Source of the DNA: Casuarina equisetifolia
Lineage: Eukaryota; Streptophyta; Magnoliopsida; Fagales; Casuarinaceae
DNA: 64,000 nucleotides
NCBI GenBank assembly: GCA_028551475.1
Contig: CM052357.1
Coordinates: forward strand, 10,897,931 to 10,961,930
Direction of reading: 5' to 3'
Of the stretch, positions 46,919 to 59,440 are shown one piece after another (the first letter of the stretch is position 1; every line of letters begins with the position of its first letter). The notes under the pieces are model-generated. The model ran no database searches, was not told the DNA's origin, and worked only from the letters and a program-made list of their open reading frames with translations. The translations under genes were made by a program, and so were the position numbers.

Positions 46919-47545
46919 TCAGAAACATTCTTCACAGATCCAACAGCAGCACAAAGCGAAGAGGCTGCACAAACGACAAGTAAATAGGTCAGGAAGGTTA
47001 GTCTCGTGGTAGAGAAAACAAAGGTGAAAAAAATGAAAAATTAGGTGGGGATGCAGGTTTTCATGTAACTGTCAAACGAATGGCTTCTGACAACACATTG
47101 AAGCATTTTTGACACACAATAGTTAAACACAAATTTATGGCTAATCTAAATATTGATGTAAAGAAAATCCAGGACTCATTTTCTTGTAAACTAACAACAC
47201 CCAAATCCCTTTGTCGCATCGTGCTACTAGAACCTATTTCTTGATCCGCCAGTTAGAAAAGCCTTTCTCTTCTTCATATTAATCCTTTCTAGTGTGTACA
47301 TGCCCCTGCTGCATGGAGGATATATGACTTACCATCCTTCTATGAAGCTCCTATCTCCTTTGGTCCTGGAGCGAGGGCAGCACTTCTTCCCCGTGGGAGG
47401 ATTCCCAGTGGGGTAACCTTTTGATGAAAATCAGAACAGAAGTGAGTCCCTTTTATGAATAAGAATCGATACACGAGAGAGAGATGGGGTATTAAGAAGC
47501 ACCTGGAGGTGGAGTTTGGCTTTCGTTTGTCGATGACTTGGGCAT
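46919..47545 (-). CDS. Small cysteine-rich transmembrane (CYSTM) protein
   Basis: Three short exons on the minus strand, 47545-47503, 47417-47333 and 46964-46919, join in phase to a 57-residue protein. It starts MPKSSTNESQTPPPGYPTGN, continues PPTGKKCCPRSRTKGDRSFI and ends EGCLFALCCCWICEECF with TGA. Gly/Pro/Tyr-rich N terminus, basic linker, then a C-terminal hydrophobic helix packed with cysteines is the defining layout of CYSTM proteins, which sit in membranes, often as dimers, and are linked to stress tolerance. Length is typical (55-80). Both introns (85 and 368 bp) are GT-AG. There is no lesion. Which paralogue it is cannot be told. The exon frames are too short to stand out, which is why the gene is easy to miss. 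Confidence 0.9.
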
Positions 47546-50500
47546 TTTGCAAGTGAAACAACAACAGCTAGGTGGTGTTGTCTTCCAATCAGTCTTAATG
47601 ATCTCTTTGTATTACAACAATGATAACACCACTGTCCTCGTATATATACTTGTTTGTAAGCCAATGTGAAAGGGCATGGAATATGATAAAGGTGGCTTCC
47701 ACTTTTTAGCTGGTCGGCAACATCTTGTCTAGTAAATCTAGTTTTTTCTGGGGATAGCAACAAGCAGATTCAGTTCGATCTGGCTACATTTGTCGCCTAA
47801 ACATGGTTCATTCGACTGGTCCTAGTCTGTCAGCTCACCGGAGGTCGGCTTGCATAGGTGCGGATCGGGTTAAAAACAGCCGCCTAACATGTTTAGATTA
47901 GTCTACATTAGAACCGGCTTCCAATTTTTTATGAGATAAAGCATATTACAATGGAAGCAAGTAGAAGTCTTCCACCTCATAAGACTAGAAAGCACAAGAA
48001 AGGCTTTATTCAGACGTACCTTGTCGAACAAAGACTGTCCAGATAGAGCAGACTTGTAAATGGCTTTCTGTGGATTCTTTTCTTCGCGAAAGAGGGGAAT
48101 AATCTCATACCAGTGGGAAGTTGTAAAAGGAACAAAAGAAACTTTTGACACCAAAAGGAAAGTTGTGCCAATAAGTTTGCTACTTTGTCCACAGAATATA
48201 TGCTTGCTTCACTTTTATTCAGTAAAAGCACGTCTGAACGCGATACAGGAACATCTTTGTCAACTAGACGTAAATGTTTAACTGCAGAACTAAGCAAAGT
48301 TATTTGGAATCCAACCATCTCTTCCACCATTTGATTTTTGAGAGATGCTTTCTCTTTTCTTTCTTTCTTTTTTTGTTTTTGTTAAAGATAAAAGTCCTAC
48401 TAAAAAAATAAACAAGTATCAAGTAGTGTTTAAATATAATCATGAATTAATTTTTAAGTTATATTATGAGCCTATTTTTGATACAATATTAGAGTTTAGA
48501 TTAATCCTATTCAATTTTCATTCAACTTTCATTTAACCTTGGGCTTGGTTGATATACTAAATGTGAAAGGATGTCCCTTCTATTTTGTTTAATCTTTATC
48601 CCAAAGTGTGTTTAGTTTATGAAGAAATATTCATAATGAGAGCCTCACATAAAAAATAATTGATCATTGAATAGTATTTATATATAAAAATATCAAACTT
48701 TTAAATTAAACTACCAATTATCTCTTGGATTCAACATCAGTTACTCTAGGTGTTTATGAGTAATTGGGCATCTAAAGTTAAGACGATGTTCTGGAGAAAA
48801 AGAATCGAGTCATCTGGGCTTATCCTTATCCGAAAATGTAGAGGTAAAGCGTTATACGAAAGGAGAATTACTGACATGTCATTGGGCATCAGAGGAACAC
48901 ATGGCATTGTTTATTCAGGATTGCGTCTTCAAATGCAATTAATAAGAGCATTCCAAATTGCTTAAATGCCTTGGCTAAACCATGCTTAGTTTACTCGAAC
49001 ACCTTTTCCAGGGACAACCGCAACTCGTAGCTGACTTGGTGCACAAATATTACTACCATATACTCGATTCTGGGGATTGAATGTTTGAGGACTGGACTGA
49101 AGTTGCTATTCCACCTTTGTCCTGACCTTCCCTCTCCATCTAGTAATTGATCTTCTATCCCATTTAGGAAATTTTGTTAATTTCCTCTGTTATTGGGCGC
49201 ATTTGGTACATAATTGTTGGGACAACCCGTTCAGTTGGATCCATGTTTAGGCCTACTCCTCTTGTGGCTTGGGTATTTAGCCCCAGATTGGGTCTTGAAT
49301 ACTCGGGCTTTTCTTGGGCTTTGCTGAGTGCTTCTGTTGTATCTTGAACTTCTTTCTTTCCATGGGCAGATCACGGGGGAAGACCAGCAAAAAACTCTCT
49401 TTATCATGCAAACCTGATGAACTCATATGCACATGTCCCCGGAAAATTCGATTAAAATAAGATGACAGCACGTGCCTTCAACAATATATAATAAGAAAGC
49501 TGAGATACAGCTTCTTTTTCAATGCCTCTCCTCTCCAAACTATGAGAAATGAACACACCATTTGTTTTACAGCTCTGTTTTTAACCATACATTTGTAACC
49601 AGTTACGTTAAATATGTAGGATGACAAGTCTTGGTTAGCATGCTAACCTTGAGTCAAAGAAGAGTCACGAATTAATTATTTCATTTTTCAACCTTAATAT
49701 ACATATATCTATACACATAAGAATTCAAAATTGTGTGGAATAAGTTATGTATCACCCAAATTTTATTTGACACTTATTCATGAGTTGATTTTTGGATACG
49801 TTGAACTTTTTAACATGAAATTAAAACTAGGTTCTAATTGTGATACCTCTTTACTTGTGAAGAAAAATTCTTATAAAATGTATTTATCTATAGTAAAGAT
49901 ATAGAGGAATTTTGAAATAGTGTGACATAATTTTCATGTTATCTAAATATTACTTTAAATTTTTCTTTAAAAAAGGAAAGTCTACTTTACTCTTAAGTTG
50001 TGTATGGGTGTTTGGAGTATAATCTCCACTTCTAAATCTTTTCAACCTAAATGGAGGACTATCCATTTCAGCTATGTTTGTTGAGATGTCACATCGGAAC
50101 TTTATATTTCTGTCCATAATTTATTTGCTCTTAACAACATGGTGGATTTCAAAGTCGTTTTACATTTGACTTTCTAGCAGCAGATGCTTCTTAACTTTTC
50201 GTTGAGGCATAATTGTATTGGGACTGAAGTGGGAGGGCCAACATAATGGAGTTTCGTCTTTGGAATCATTATGATTAGGAACGGATTGTGTAATTGGAAA
50301 GATAGTCAAGAACTAAATCTTTTTGACAGCCATTAGAAGTACATTATTTACAGTGTTTTAACCATTCATATTTCAGAATTATGACACTAACTTTTCGAGA
50401 AGATTTAAGGGACGGAATCTACACATACTTTTCAAAGATCTCATTGCTACTAATGAGGGTTTCCAGCTTGACCGACAGTTGTGGACCATGCATTTATCTC

Positions 50501-52184
50501 CGTGAACAAAGTATTTAGCATCTGCCCAATTGCCTTTTGAGGGGGCAGATAACCGGACCAGCATCTACTGGTCAGTTTAGGATAAGAGTCACTGAATTCA
50601 GCGATCCACCTTATGAGCTGGGAACGGGTTCAGAAAGTTTTGATCTAAACCAATCCTAAATCACAATTTTACTATGGATACCATAAAAATCTTATGCCGT
50701 GGAGTCAACTAGTAGACCTTATTGTTTTATAGTTATGGCATAACAAATCTAAGAATCAAAGTTATAAATAGATTCAAAGTTCAACCTAAAAGTTACCTAA
50801 TAAGTTGGTTAAATAAATCTATATTTAAATGTTATCCAATTATTGCTTCTTTCTAGTATTTAACTATTGAAAGTCGGTATTGTCCTATATTAGAAGCAAA
50901 AAGATAAACCTATAATTTTATAAGTGATGAGAATTTTTTACATAGTATCTTAAAGGTTTGGGATGAACTCTTATACTTTAATATTGACTTCATTTTTAAT
51001 ATTTTTCTATGCATTGAGTGTATAGGAAATGCTCAAAGTTAAATGAGAGTTGAAATATATTAGCTTAGGTTTTGATATAATATACATTGACCCAAAGTTC
51101 AATCTAAAAATTAATTTATGAATTAAAAAAATAAATTTGTACTTAAACATTATTAAAAAGTTACTTCTTCTAGAAGTAGAACTTTTGTTCTCAATAAAAT
51201 CTTGATTTTAAATTTTCTTGATAAATGGAATTAGAATGTCATTTGCTTATACAACGCTCGTACCCATTTTATTGTTTAATTTCAGACTAACATGACCTTT
51301 TTCTTTATGCCTCTTGAGTATGTAATCTTCTCAAGGTTATAATGAGGAACGGTATTTTTGAGATATCTATGTAGAAAAAATAAAAATAAAGAGAAAAAGA
51401 AAAGCCTTTACATCTTTTACAGTATTGTAGACATCGCCGTCGTGAGATAATAAAGAAACCCTTTTAGATGATCATTGAGATTATATTCTCTAATATTCCG
51501 GTGTAAGGCTGAAGGTGTTTCACCAAAAGCACTTGTGTAGAGTGCAAATTGAGAGCTTCACGTGGGATGTCGACGAATAAAGAATTAGGATTGTCGGGTA
51601 TTATTAGCAGACGATGATTAGTGGAATAGTGAGTCTCATGGTGAATGAGTCTTAATCTATTTCTTTTGTTAGTGCTGTTGCTTTACACATTGCCAACTCT
51701 GGTCATCTTCCAATGGGGGCCTTCCATGATATAGATGTCTTGTCCCACTTGTGCCATGTTTTCCCCTCCTATTATGGTTGATTTTTTTTTTCACTGCTCT
51801 TAATTACTTGTATTCAATGGCCTTTGAGATTGACTTCACTATTGAAATCTCTATACACCCTCCTCTAGATCTGGTATATTGCGAAGTTTTAATTTTAAAG
51901 AGCACATAAAGGTGATAGAAAAAAAATAAAAAAGAAGAGATTTCGTTAGATTTTAAGAATATTATTGGTCTAGTTTTTTCAGCAGTGCTCATTTGCATTA
52001 ATATGACAGTTTGTTGCAAAAGTACTTGCTCAAAATTTTGTGTAGTTTTTGTAAAATGTGTTTTGGTTTACGAATTTGTTACTTGAAGGGTACATTCCCT
52101 TTTGTTGTGGATACTTTTTTATTGCCCTACTTATCATGAATCCATTTATACGTTCTTTTAAATTGAAAGGGATTTTAGACTTTC
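47546..52184. other. Gene-poor AT-rich stretch
   Basis: 4.6 kb with no recognised gene. Weak frames without family resemblance: 48330-48010 on minus (starts MVEEMVGFQITLLSS), 48750-48962 on plus, 50564-50379 on minus (MLVRLSAPSKGNWADAKYFV). 47546-47760 may hold the CYSTM promoter. The rest, especially 49700-51600, looks like decayed AT-rich repeat DNA. Confidence 0.4.
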
Positions 52185-52312
52185 TTTTTTTTTTTTTTAA
52201 ATCGGGGAAAGGAAGGAGAGATTTTAGGGGATTTTATTGCGAGAGGGAGAAGCTTGAACCACGACCACTTGTATGAAAATTTTCTACGTGCTGCTAAGCT
52301 ACCAAGGACTCA
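52185..52312 (-). mobile_element. tRNA-derived SINE with A tail
   Basis: Minus strand: GAGTCCTTGGTAGCTTAGCA (A box TGGTAGCTTAGCAG), then about 35 bases later GTGGTTCAAGCTTC (B box), then a pyrimidine-rich body and a run of about 14 A at 52198-52185. Complete in layout. Confidence 0.72.
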
Positions 52313-52617
52313 TGAAATTGAATGGGTGAACTATCATTGCAGTATAATCCTTAAATTTACTGAAAGTATCGTATTCTAATTTTCGTAACAAAAAGCGTTG
52401 CTTGTTGCTTTAATAAAGACTGTACGATGTCAAATTGGAAAAATTTCTAGTTAATAATTCAAACGGGAAAAGTCAAACATGGAAAGTATCGAATGCATTT
52501 GAGTGAGTAAATGGTTGAAGTTTTGGTGATTTGTGTTGTATCCCAAATGTTTAGGACAATGTGAAGAAGGTGCAAAGCACTATATTTGATTATATTTGAT
52601 GAGTATTGTCTTAATTT

Positions 52618-52695
52618 TGTATTTTTTTTTTAAATTCATACTCCCGGGAAGAGAAGTGTTGAACCCTCGACTTTGGCTTGGCAAGTCGGGCCACA
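52618..52695 (-). mobile_element. Possible 5'-truncated SINE
   Basis: Minus strand carries GGGTTCAACACTTC (B-box-like) followed by a short body and an A run (52632-52621), but no A box is found upstream. Confidence 0.35.
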
Positions 52696-52725
52696 TTTAT
52701 GCAGGAGTATTTAGAGGTGGGTAAT

Positions 52726-52752
52726 CTCAAATCTCTCAAATCTCTCAAATCC
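52726..52752. repeat. Three tandem 9-bp units
   Basis: CTCAAATCT repeated three times (last unit CTCAAATCC), inside an otherwise unremarkable stretch. Confidence 0.8.
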
Positions 52753-53669
52753 CCACTATTTAAGTGGGGATCCCCTCGAAACTCCACTTCCGCTGTTGAG
52801 CAGTTGACAGGGAGATTAGGAATTGCCATTGTGTTAGTGGTAAAAGTGAAATTGGTGTACAGTGTTGAAATTTTCTAGGTGAGAAAAAATTGTGGATTGT
52901 AGAGATTATGTAAAAAATGAGCGTTTTTACTCGAAAGAACGTTCTAATTGGTAGGTTAGTGGAAAATGGATTTAGATCCAAGATAAAGCTTGGACCAAAC
53001 CACTTAATTTGTGTATGCACGCAATCTTCTCCTGACTTGTATTTAAATTATATGCATCGTGACTGATTATATTTGTCCGATAGCTTCAAAATCTATTTAT
53101 AAAATTAAACACACAAATCAATCCCAAGGAATTTAGCTAAATTATTGTATAAAAAATCAATTCAAACTCCTTTTTCTTGGGTTAGCTGACGTTCCAACAA
53201 TTGATATGTGAAGGATTTCCATCCACGATGCACTGTTGGCAGTTTCACAAGTCATAGAAGCATCCCAGCAGCCGAAGAGATGGCATAAGAGGAGCCCATC
53301 TGTCCAACGAATGTGCTCATACAGCTTGGTAAATAAGAGTCTTGCCACCAAGTCATTTGGCCAGAAAGTCAGGAACGTGCTGGTTAGCTAGGATTGGTAG
53401 ATTTTGATCGATAGTTAGATGGGAGGATATACGGGTATAAGGGCAGCGGACTATCTAAACGGGTGTTCCTTCTCTTTGAAATGACCTTTTTAAAGCTTAT
53501 CAAATCTTCCGGTTCCTACAGGGGTGCCCGTCTTCCTCTACTTGAGACTGATAGTTTATTGATGTAAACACCATAGGGAGGAAACGTAATTGCCCACTAG
53601 TGGAGGGAACACGACCCTTTCGTCCAGTCATTTGGACCGATTATGCGATCATTAAGCCAAACCCACAAC
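52753..53669 (+). repeat. Region including the probable 5' LTR of Copia-3
   Basis: No gene. The right edge, ACCCACAACA, directly precedes a primer-binding site, so the LTR of Copia-3 should end at about 53669. Its start was not located. Confidence 0.45.
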
Positions 53670-53689
53670 ATGATATTAAAGCTGGGCAC

Positions 53690-54530
53690 ACTTGTTTAAG
53701 ATCTTACAACCTAGAGTAAAGGTAATTGCCTATAGTAAGCCTGCTCCAGTTGATGGGACAAATTATGGAAAATGGATGTCCATGGTAGGATTTGCATGAT
53801 AGGTTAAGACCCTCATACTTGATTAACGCTAAGAAAGTAGTAAGAATACCTCACCAGGAAGATAAATAGATTGAAGCCCAAATAAAGACTATTAGTTAAA
53901 ATTCTAAAGTAGTGATTATGCTGTGTAGTGGACTCAATGACCATGACAGATTTTCACTTTGTGATATTAAAAATGACAGAAGGAGGAAAATAAAACTGAT
54001 CTTTGAGGGAATAAAAAAGGTTAAGTCAATTTTGCTATGTTGGTACATGATTAGGAATTATTTTTTATGAAAACTAATGAAATGATAGGTGAAATGTTTT
54101 GTAGATTTGTTAAGATAACATCATAAATAAAATAGGAAAAGGTTTATCAAAATGATGAAATAGAAAAAAAGATTATGAGATGTCTCTTAAATACTTGGGA
54201 TACAAGAAAACATCCATATTAGAGGTTAAGGATCTAATTTTGTGTATTTAGATAAATTGCTTGGGACTTTTAAGACTTACACTAGAAATGAATAGGAGAG
54301 AATTGAAAAGGAGATAAAGTAGAAAAGAAGTATCTCTTTCAAGGCAACTTCAAAGGAAATCGAATCTTCTAATGATTCAAAAAATGATGAGGTTGCTGTA
54401 TTACCAAGAATATTTAGAAAGCTCTATGAAAAAGAAAAGAAAATGAAGAAGTCCTAGACTCTAGGGATATATGCTTTTAATAAAGAAAACCTAGACATTA
54501 AAGTAGAATGTCCTTAACTAAGAAGAAAAA
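53690..54530 (+). pseudogene. Copia-3 gag remnant
   Basis: Broken frames read PVDGTNYGKWMSMVGFA near 53749, VIMLCSGLNDHDRFS near 53910, LDKLLGTFKTYTRNE near 54250 and SISFKATSKEIESSND near 54330, followed by ALLxRKFxKL-like text. This order is typical of plant Copia gag. Confidence 0.75.
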
Positions 54531-54957
54531 GAACATAGTGTTGAATCTAGGTTTAAACCAAGAAAAGGGGGTTTGAGAAGTGGATTAAATGTTGTTTTTA
54601 GAATTTTTCTTGTTGTCCTTTTCAATTTTTGCAATGTTGTGTTTACCTTGATAGAATTAAACACAAAAGAATATAGGAGTACACTCACAACAAGTATAAA
54701 AATAGAGAAAAATAGTACACATAATATAAGTGGTCTAGTCTATGCAATCCTTGGCATCTACATCCATTATACATTTAACCAACAAGTTAAAGGAGTCCTT
54801 TTCTAACACAAACCATAGAGATTTTACAAATCTTTGTACTAGTTGTACTTGGAACTCTTCATACCAAGAAACATTGTATCACAACATGCTTCTCTCACTT
54901 TCAACATGACAATAGGAACAATTTTATAATTTCAAATCATATTTAAGATTGACAAAT

Positions 54958-55067
54958 GCCTAACTCAATTAGGAGCAATTGTTACTTAGGACCAAGAGGT
55001 CCTAAGTTTGACATCTAATGGTGTGCAAGTGGGTGCATGCGTGAGCTAAAAAAAAAAAAAAGAAAAA
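54958..55067 (+). mobile_element. SINE with CTCAATTAGGAG A-box-like motif
   Basis: Starts GCCTAACTCAATTAGGAGCA; a weak B box AAGTTTGACATCT lies about 40 bases on; ends in an A-rich tail (about 14 A then AGAAAAA). Shares its head with the minus-strand copy at 57684-57786. Confidence 0.6.
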
Positions 55068-57683
55068 GCCATATTCAAGTAAGCCTTAAACTTGCTATCA
55101 ATAAGGGTTTCAACTAGTTTTTGCTTTGTTTTGGGTAGCTCCTTCGTCTGCTAGTGCAAAAAAAAAAAAAAAACAAGCTATTACCATTCATTTTGGTACT
55201 AAGGCTAGATATTGTTTCATTGCAAATATTGCTTGAGAACTCCTGTGGCCCCATGTTTCTTATGACAAAAATATTACTTTAACATCACTCTCATTTAGTG
55301 AAATAATATGAGCACTATTCTAATTGCCTTGAATAATGTCTTCAATGAGTAAACTAAGCATATCAAAATTGATTGTTACTTTATATACCAACACCTTATA
55401 TGTAGCATTCATCATCCCATGTTTCCTCTAGTACTCAACTCGTCAATGTCTTCACCAAAACTCACTTTCTAAGGTCTTACCATCAATTTGATCCCTAAAT
55501 TCTAGTTGGCATCATTCGCCCACATTGAGTTTGAAGGAAGGTGATAAAGATTATTAAAAAAATAAAAAACAAAGCTCATCATTTATGGATTCTTTTCATT
55601 TCCCTTTTGTGTATCTTTTTATAATAGAAAACCACCTTACTGTGGAAAAGCCTATAAATCCTATCATCATTTATTTATCTTTGTACAATAAGAAATTTCT
55701 TTACTGTAGGAAAACCTAAGAATCTTGTTATTAACTTGTTACTACAGTTATAACAAGGCACAACCCTTATAAAAGGTCTCTTTTGAATACGTTATACACA
55801 CAGTTGAAAATACATTACAAAACTTCAAGAATTCTTCTCCTTCTCCTTCTTCTGCTCTTCTTCTTCAATTGTCGATCTATGAGCTTGTTTATTATTCATG
55901 TGGTGGAGTATTTCTTTAATTAGCTTTACGAAGCTTTCATTCTTTATGGAGAAAGTTTGATTTACTCACTCTGCATCGTGTGCAAATGATTGATATCGAA
56001 TATGTTTTGTAAGAAATTGGTATAAGTGATATCTTTGTCACATATAAATTAGCAAGTTATTATTAATATGCACCGGAACCAATATCTCTAATGCACCTAA
56101 GTGGTAATCAAGTCTTGTTTATTGATGAACCCATTATAAAAAGTATCTTATGAATATTTTCCATCCAGAGGTGCAATGAATTTGATCCCCACACTCTAGT
56201 TGGGAAATTCACCCACATATCTATAGAGTGAAGCTATAAATATTGCATTTATGTTTCAAACAGAGTTTAATTAGACCTATGTTGGACAAAAATTCATATA
56301 AATTGTTTTATAAAAAAAGGTCTAAGGTAGTTTAATTTCATACTTTTCTTTGCAAGTATTTTGTGCATGAAAATCGAAAAGAAAATTAAAAAAAAAATTG
56401 ACTCAAGAGTACTGAATAAATTTTTCTAAGATATTATAGTTACAGTAAATTATTACTATTTATTATTGAGGAATTAGTACATATGATATTTGATGACTAC
56501 TAACTCCAAAGAAAGGGATAGTACTTACATGCGCAGATAAAGAACCAATAGTGGTAGTTTTGATGACTAGAAAAGCAATATTGAATTTATAATATTTTGC
56601 TAAGTTGTGAGTCCTCATCATATGTTTAGCGAATCTATACATGTTGGTCTTTAGGAAGTGCATCCACTTTAAAGTTACAATAGGGAATGAGTAGTTCCAG
56701 TTGCTCTATTAATTATTGTCTCTTCTTCCAAAGCATAAGGCGTGTCTTACGTTCTTGCAGATGGGATCTAGCAGCAAGACAAATGTAAGAGTTCACGTGC
56801 AAAGATAAGAAGATTTAAAAATAAATAAATAAATAAATAAATAAGGGGTGCATCCAAAAGTGGTAAGAAGTGAACAAAAAAATCAACTACAAAGTTGCCT
56901 GTGTGTCTAGCAAGCGAGCCCAACTGTCGACAAAATAAGATCTATTCATGGTCCATGTAATTAAGAAAGTCATCTCAAGCCATAAGCTCCAACCAACAAC
57001 TATCAAAGGAGGAGCGACGTCGTCTAAGAAAAGGGCTCCTACATTTCGCTTCACACCATTCTGTCAGTCGGCTGACCATTGAGCAACGGGTTGAAGAACG
57101 TTGAAGTTCTCGAACATTGTGTCAGTGGACTTATGTGGAAGAACCTCAATTAAAGAGAGGATAGAGCAGATGCACAAAAAGCTTTACCGAAAGACCTTCC
57201 TCCAACCATCTGCGCTTAGATGAGTCCAAATCATTCCTAAATCTCGGAAAGGGATTTCTAAGAGTTACATGTTTGTCTCAAAGCAACTTGATCTGATTAT
57301 CTTTATTCTTTGCTCTACAAACTAAAGCTCAAAATTTGGGGCTATTTTATTTCTGGGGCTTTTTATCGATCACCTTCATCTGCACTGATTTGCTTTAATA
57401 TTCACTCTCTCGTGGGTTTGTACTTTATTGTAGATGCCATGAAACTGTTTGTGTTGATTTCACATGTGCCGATCTGTTATAATCCTATCTGTTATAATCC
57501 TACGGATTACGAACAGTGTTGTAAATCATTAAAGTAATAAATCACCCTTTAGTTGTTTATTAAAGGAGGTGGGTTAAGACTAGAAGGGATTAGTCCCAAC
57601 CACTTGTGTAAAGGTACTTTCATTTACTTAGTTTTATTTTGATTGTTGACTTGTGTTTGGATGGTTTGGTTATTGGACGTGTA
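55068..57683. other. AT-rich stretch inside the Copia-3 span
   Basis: No gene. An imperfect ~65-bp duplication lies at about 55609-55738 (shared CTTACTGT-GGAAAA-CCTA). Pyrimidine-rich, LTR-leader-like text runs at 55830-55870, after a TTATAAAAGG box at 55766. A 16-bp unit is repeated at 57473-57504. Confidence 0.4.
56819..56845. repeat. (AAAT)n microsatellite
   Basis: Six AAAT units in a row. Confidence 0.95.
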
Positions 57684-57786
57684 TTTTTTTTTTTTAATGT
57701 ATACACTTAAACTCACATACTTGGGTATCAAATCTAAGACTAAAAAGCCTTAAACAATACTTACTCCTAATTGAGCCAAGCATATC
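57684..57786 (-). mobile_element. SINE, same family as 54958-55067
   Basis: Minus strand: GCTTGGCTCAATTAGGAGTA (A box), about 40 bases to a degenerate B box (AGATTTGATACCC), then an A run (57696-57685). Opposite strand to its relative. Confidence 0.6.
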
Positions 57787-58027
57787 TCGACTTATTGGCC
57801 GTGCATAAATGTCACCTTTTGTGGTTTAATTATTTCTCTACTTGGGCTAATAAATCAGTATTTATCTTGGAACTCTCTACATTACTTACTGATCTAATTA
57901 GGTCTTGATTGAATTTGGTTTACTAAATAGAAATTACCAAGAGAAAAATTAAGAAACCTAATTCACCCCTTTGATTAGGTTGCCTTTGGGACCTTTTAGT
58001 TCCTTTGCTAAAAGCTTTGCCTAACAC

Positions 58028-59430
58028 TTGTCCAAGGAAAATTCAATACAAAGTGAGAATGAAAAAAATTTAGCACATGTTGAAAGAGAAGTCGCCTATT
58101 CAAGGGTAAGAAATAAGGTAACTCCTAAAACATTATTAGAGGTTCCTAAGGTCAATGCTTGTTTGTCAACTAAAAATATACATACATTTGTTGCATTTTT
58201 ATCACAAGTCGAACCTAGGAACTTTAAAAAAGCATTGATAGTAGTTGGATTGTTGCCATTTAACAAGAGTTAAAATCAATTTCAAAGAAGAAAGCTATGA
58301 CAATTAACACTTAGATCAAAAAATAAATCTATCATAAGAACAAAATAGGTGTATAGGAATAAAATGGATCAACATGGAACTATAATTAGAAATTAAATTA
58401 GACTTGTTGCACAAGGCTATAACCAAGGATAAATTATAAATTATGATGAAACCTATGCTCCCATAGCTAGATTAGAATTCATCGCATGTTGTTAGCATAT
58501 GTATCTTACAAAAATTTCATGTTGTTTCAAATGGATGTAGAAATTGCTTTTTTATTGATTTTATAAATAAGAAGGTGTATGTAGAACAATCTTTTGGTTT
58601 TGAAGATCCATCTTTGATTTCATGTTTTTAAACTTAGGCTTTATACAATTTCAAACAAGTTCCAAGAGTTTGGTATAATCACTTAAATATATATTTAATG
58701 GAGAATGGCTTTAGAGAGGATGTTGTTAATGCTACTTTGTTCATAAAATCACGACATTGGTATTTGCTTTGTCCGAGATCACATTATTTAGGGTCATCTA
58801 ATCCATTATAGCATACTGAATTTCATGAAAAAAAAAATTGACATTAGCATGATGGGAAAAACTTAATTATTTTCTAGAACTTCAAGTTAAGTAAACAGAT
58901 CTTGGTACTTTACCTCTTAAAGCAAGTTTGTATATGAACTTCTTAAGTAGTACAATTTTGAGAAAGCTAAAGAAATAGTTTCTCCAATAGGTACTTCTAC
59001 CCATATACACATTGATTCACAAGGCACTTTCATTGATTAAAAAACTTATAGAAGCATGATAGCTTTGTTATTAGACCTTCATGCTTCCCAAGTAAATATC
59101 ATTTTTAGTGTGTGTCTTTGTGCTCATCACCAAGCTAATCCTTAGAAGATCCATCTTTATGTGAGAATCTTTAGATATCTTAAGAACACACCTAACATAA
59201 GTATATAGCATCCTAGAGTCTTTTTTTCATTTACCTACCTATAATGATGTAGTTTACATAAGGTGTAAAACTGATAATAAGAGTACTAGTTGTACTTTTC
59301 AGTTTTTAGGAAATTTGGTAGTCCCTTAGTTCTCCAAAAAGTAACAAAGTATTGTTATTTCTACTAGCAAGACTAAATATACTGCTTTGGGTAGTAGTTG
59401 TGTACAAATTTATTAGATGAAAAATTAATT
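58028..59430 (+). pseudogene. Copia-3 RT and RNase H remnant
   Basis: Broken frames read FVAFLSQVEPRNFKKAL near 58185, RLVAQGYNQG and YDETYAPIARLEFI at about 58395-58480 (start of Copia RT), FQMDVEIAFLL at about 58525, then distant RNase H-like text to about 59420 (KCKT-like, STSKTKYTAL-like near 59360). Many stops. Confidence 0.8.
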
Positions 59431-59440
59431 TGCTAATTTT

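Larger units (their letters stand above)
53670..59440 (+). mobile_element. Very decayed Copia-type retrotransposon (Copia-3)
   Basis: A primer-binding-site-like TGATATTAAAGCTGG (53670-53684; compare TGGTATCAGAGC) starts the internal region. Gag follows at 53690-54530, and RT plus RNase H remnants at 58028-59430, same strand. The middle (54560-58020) lacks clear protease or integrase and contains two SINEs and AT-rich DNA, so it has probably been replaced by deletion and later insertions. Everything is interrupted by stops. It is also possible that the gag and RT parts come from two separate copies. Confidence 0.65.

Noticed and set aside
46776..47012. Plus-strand Lys-rich frames
   Set aside because: They arise from an A run and the antisense of the CYSTM last exon.
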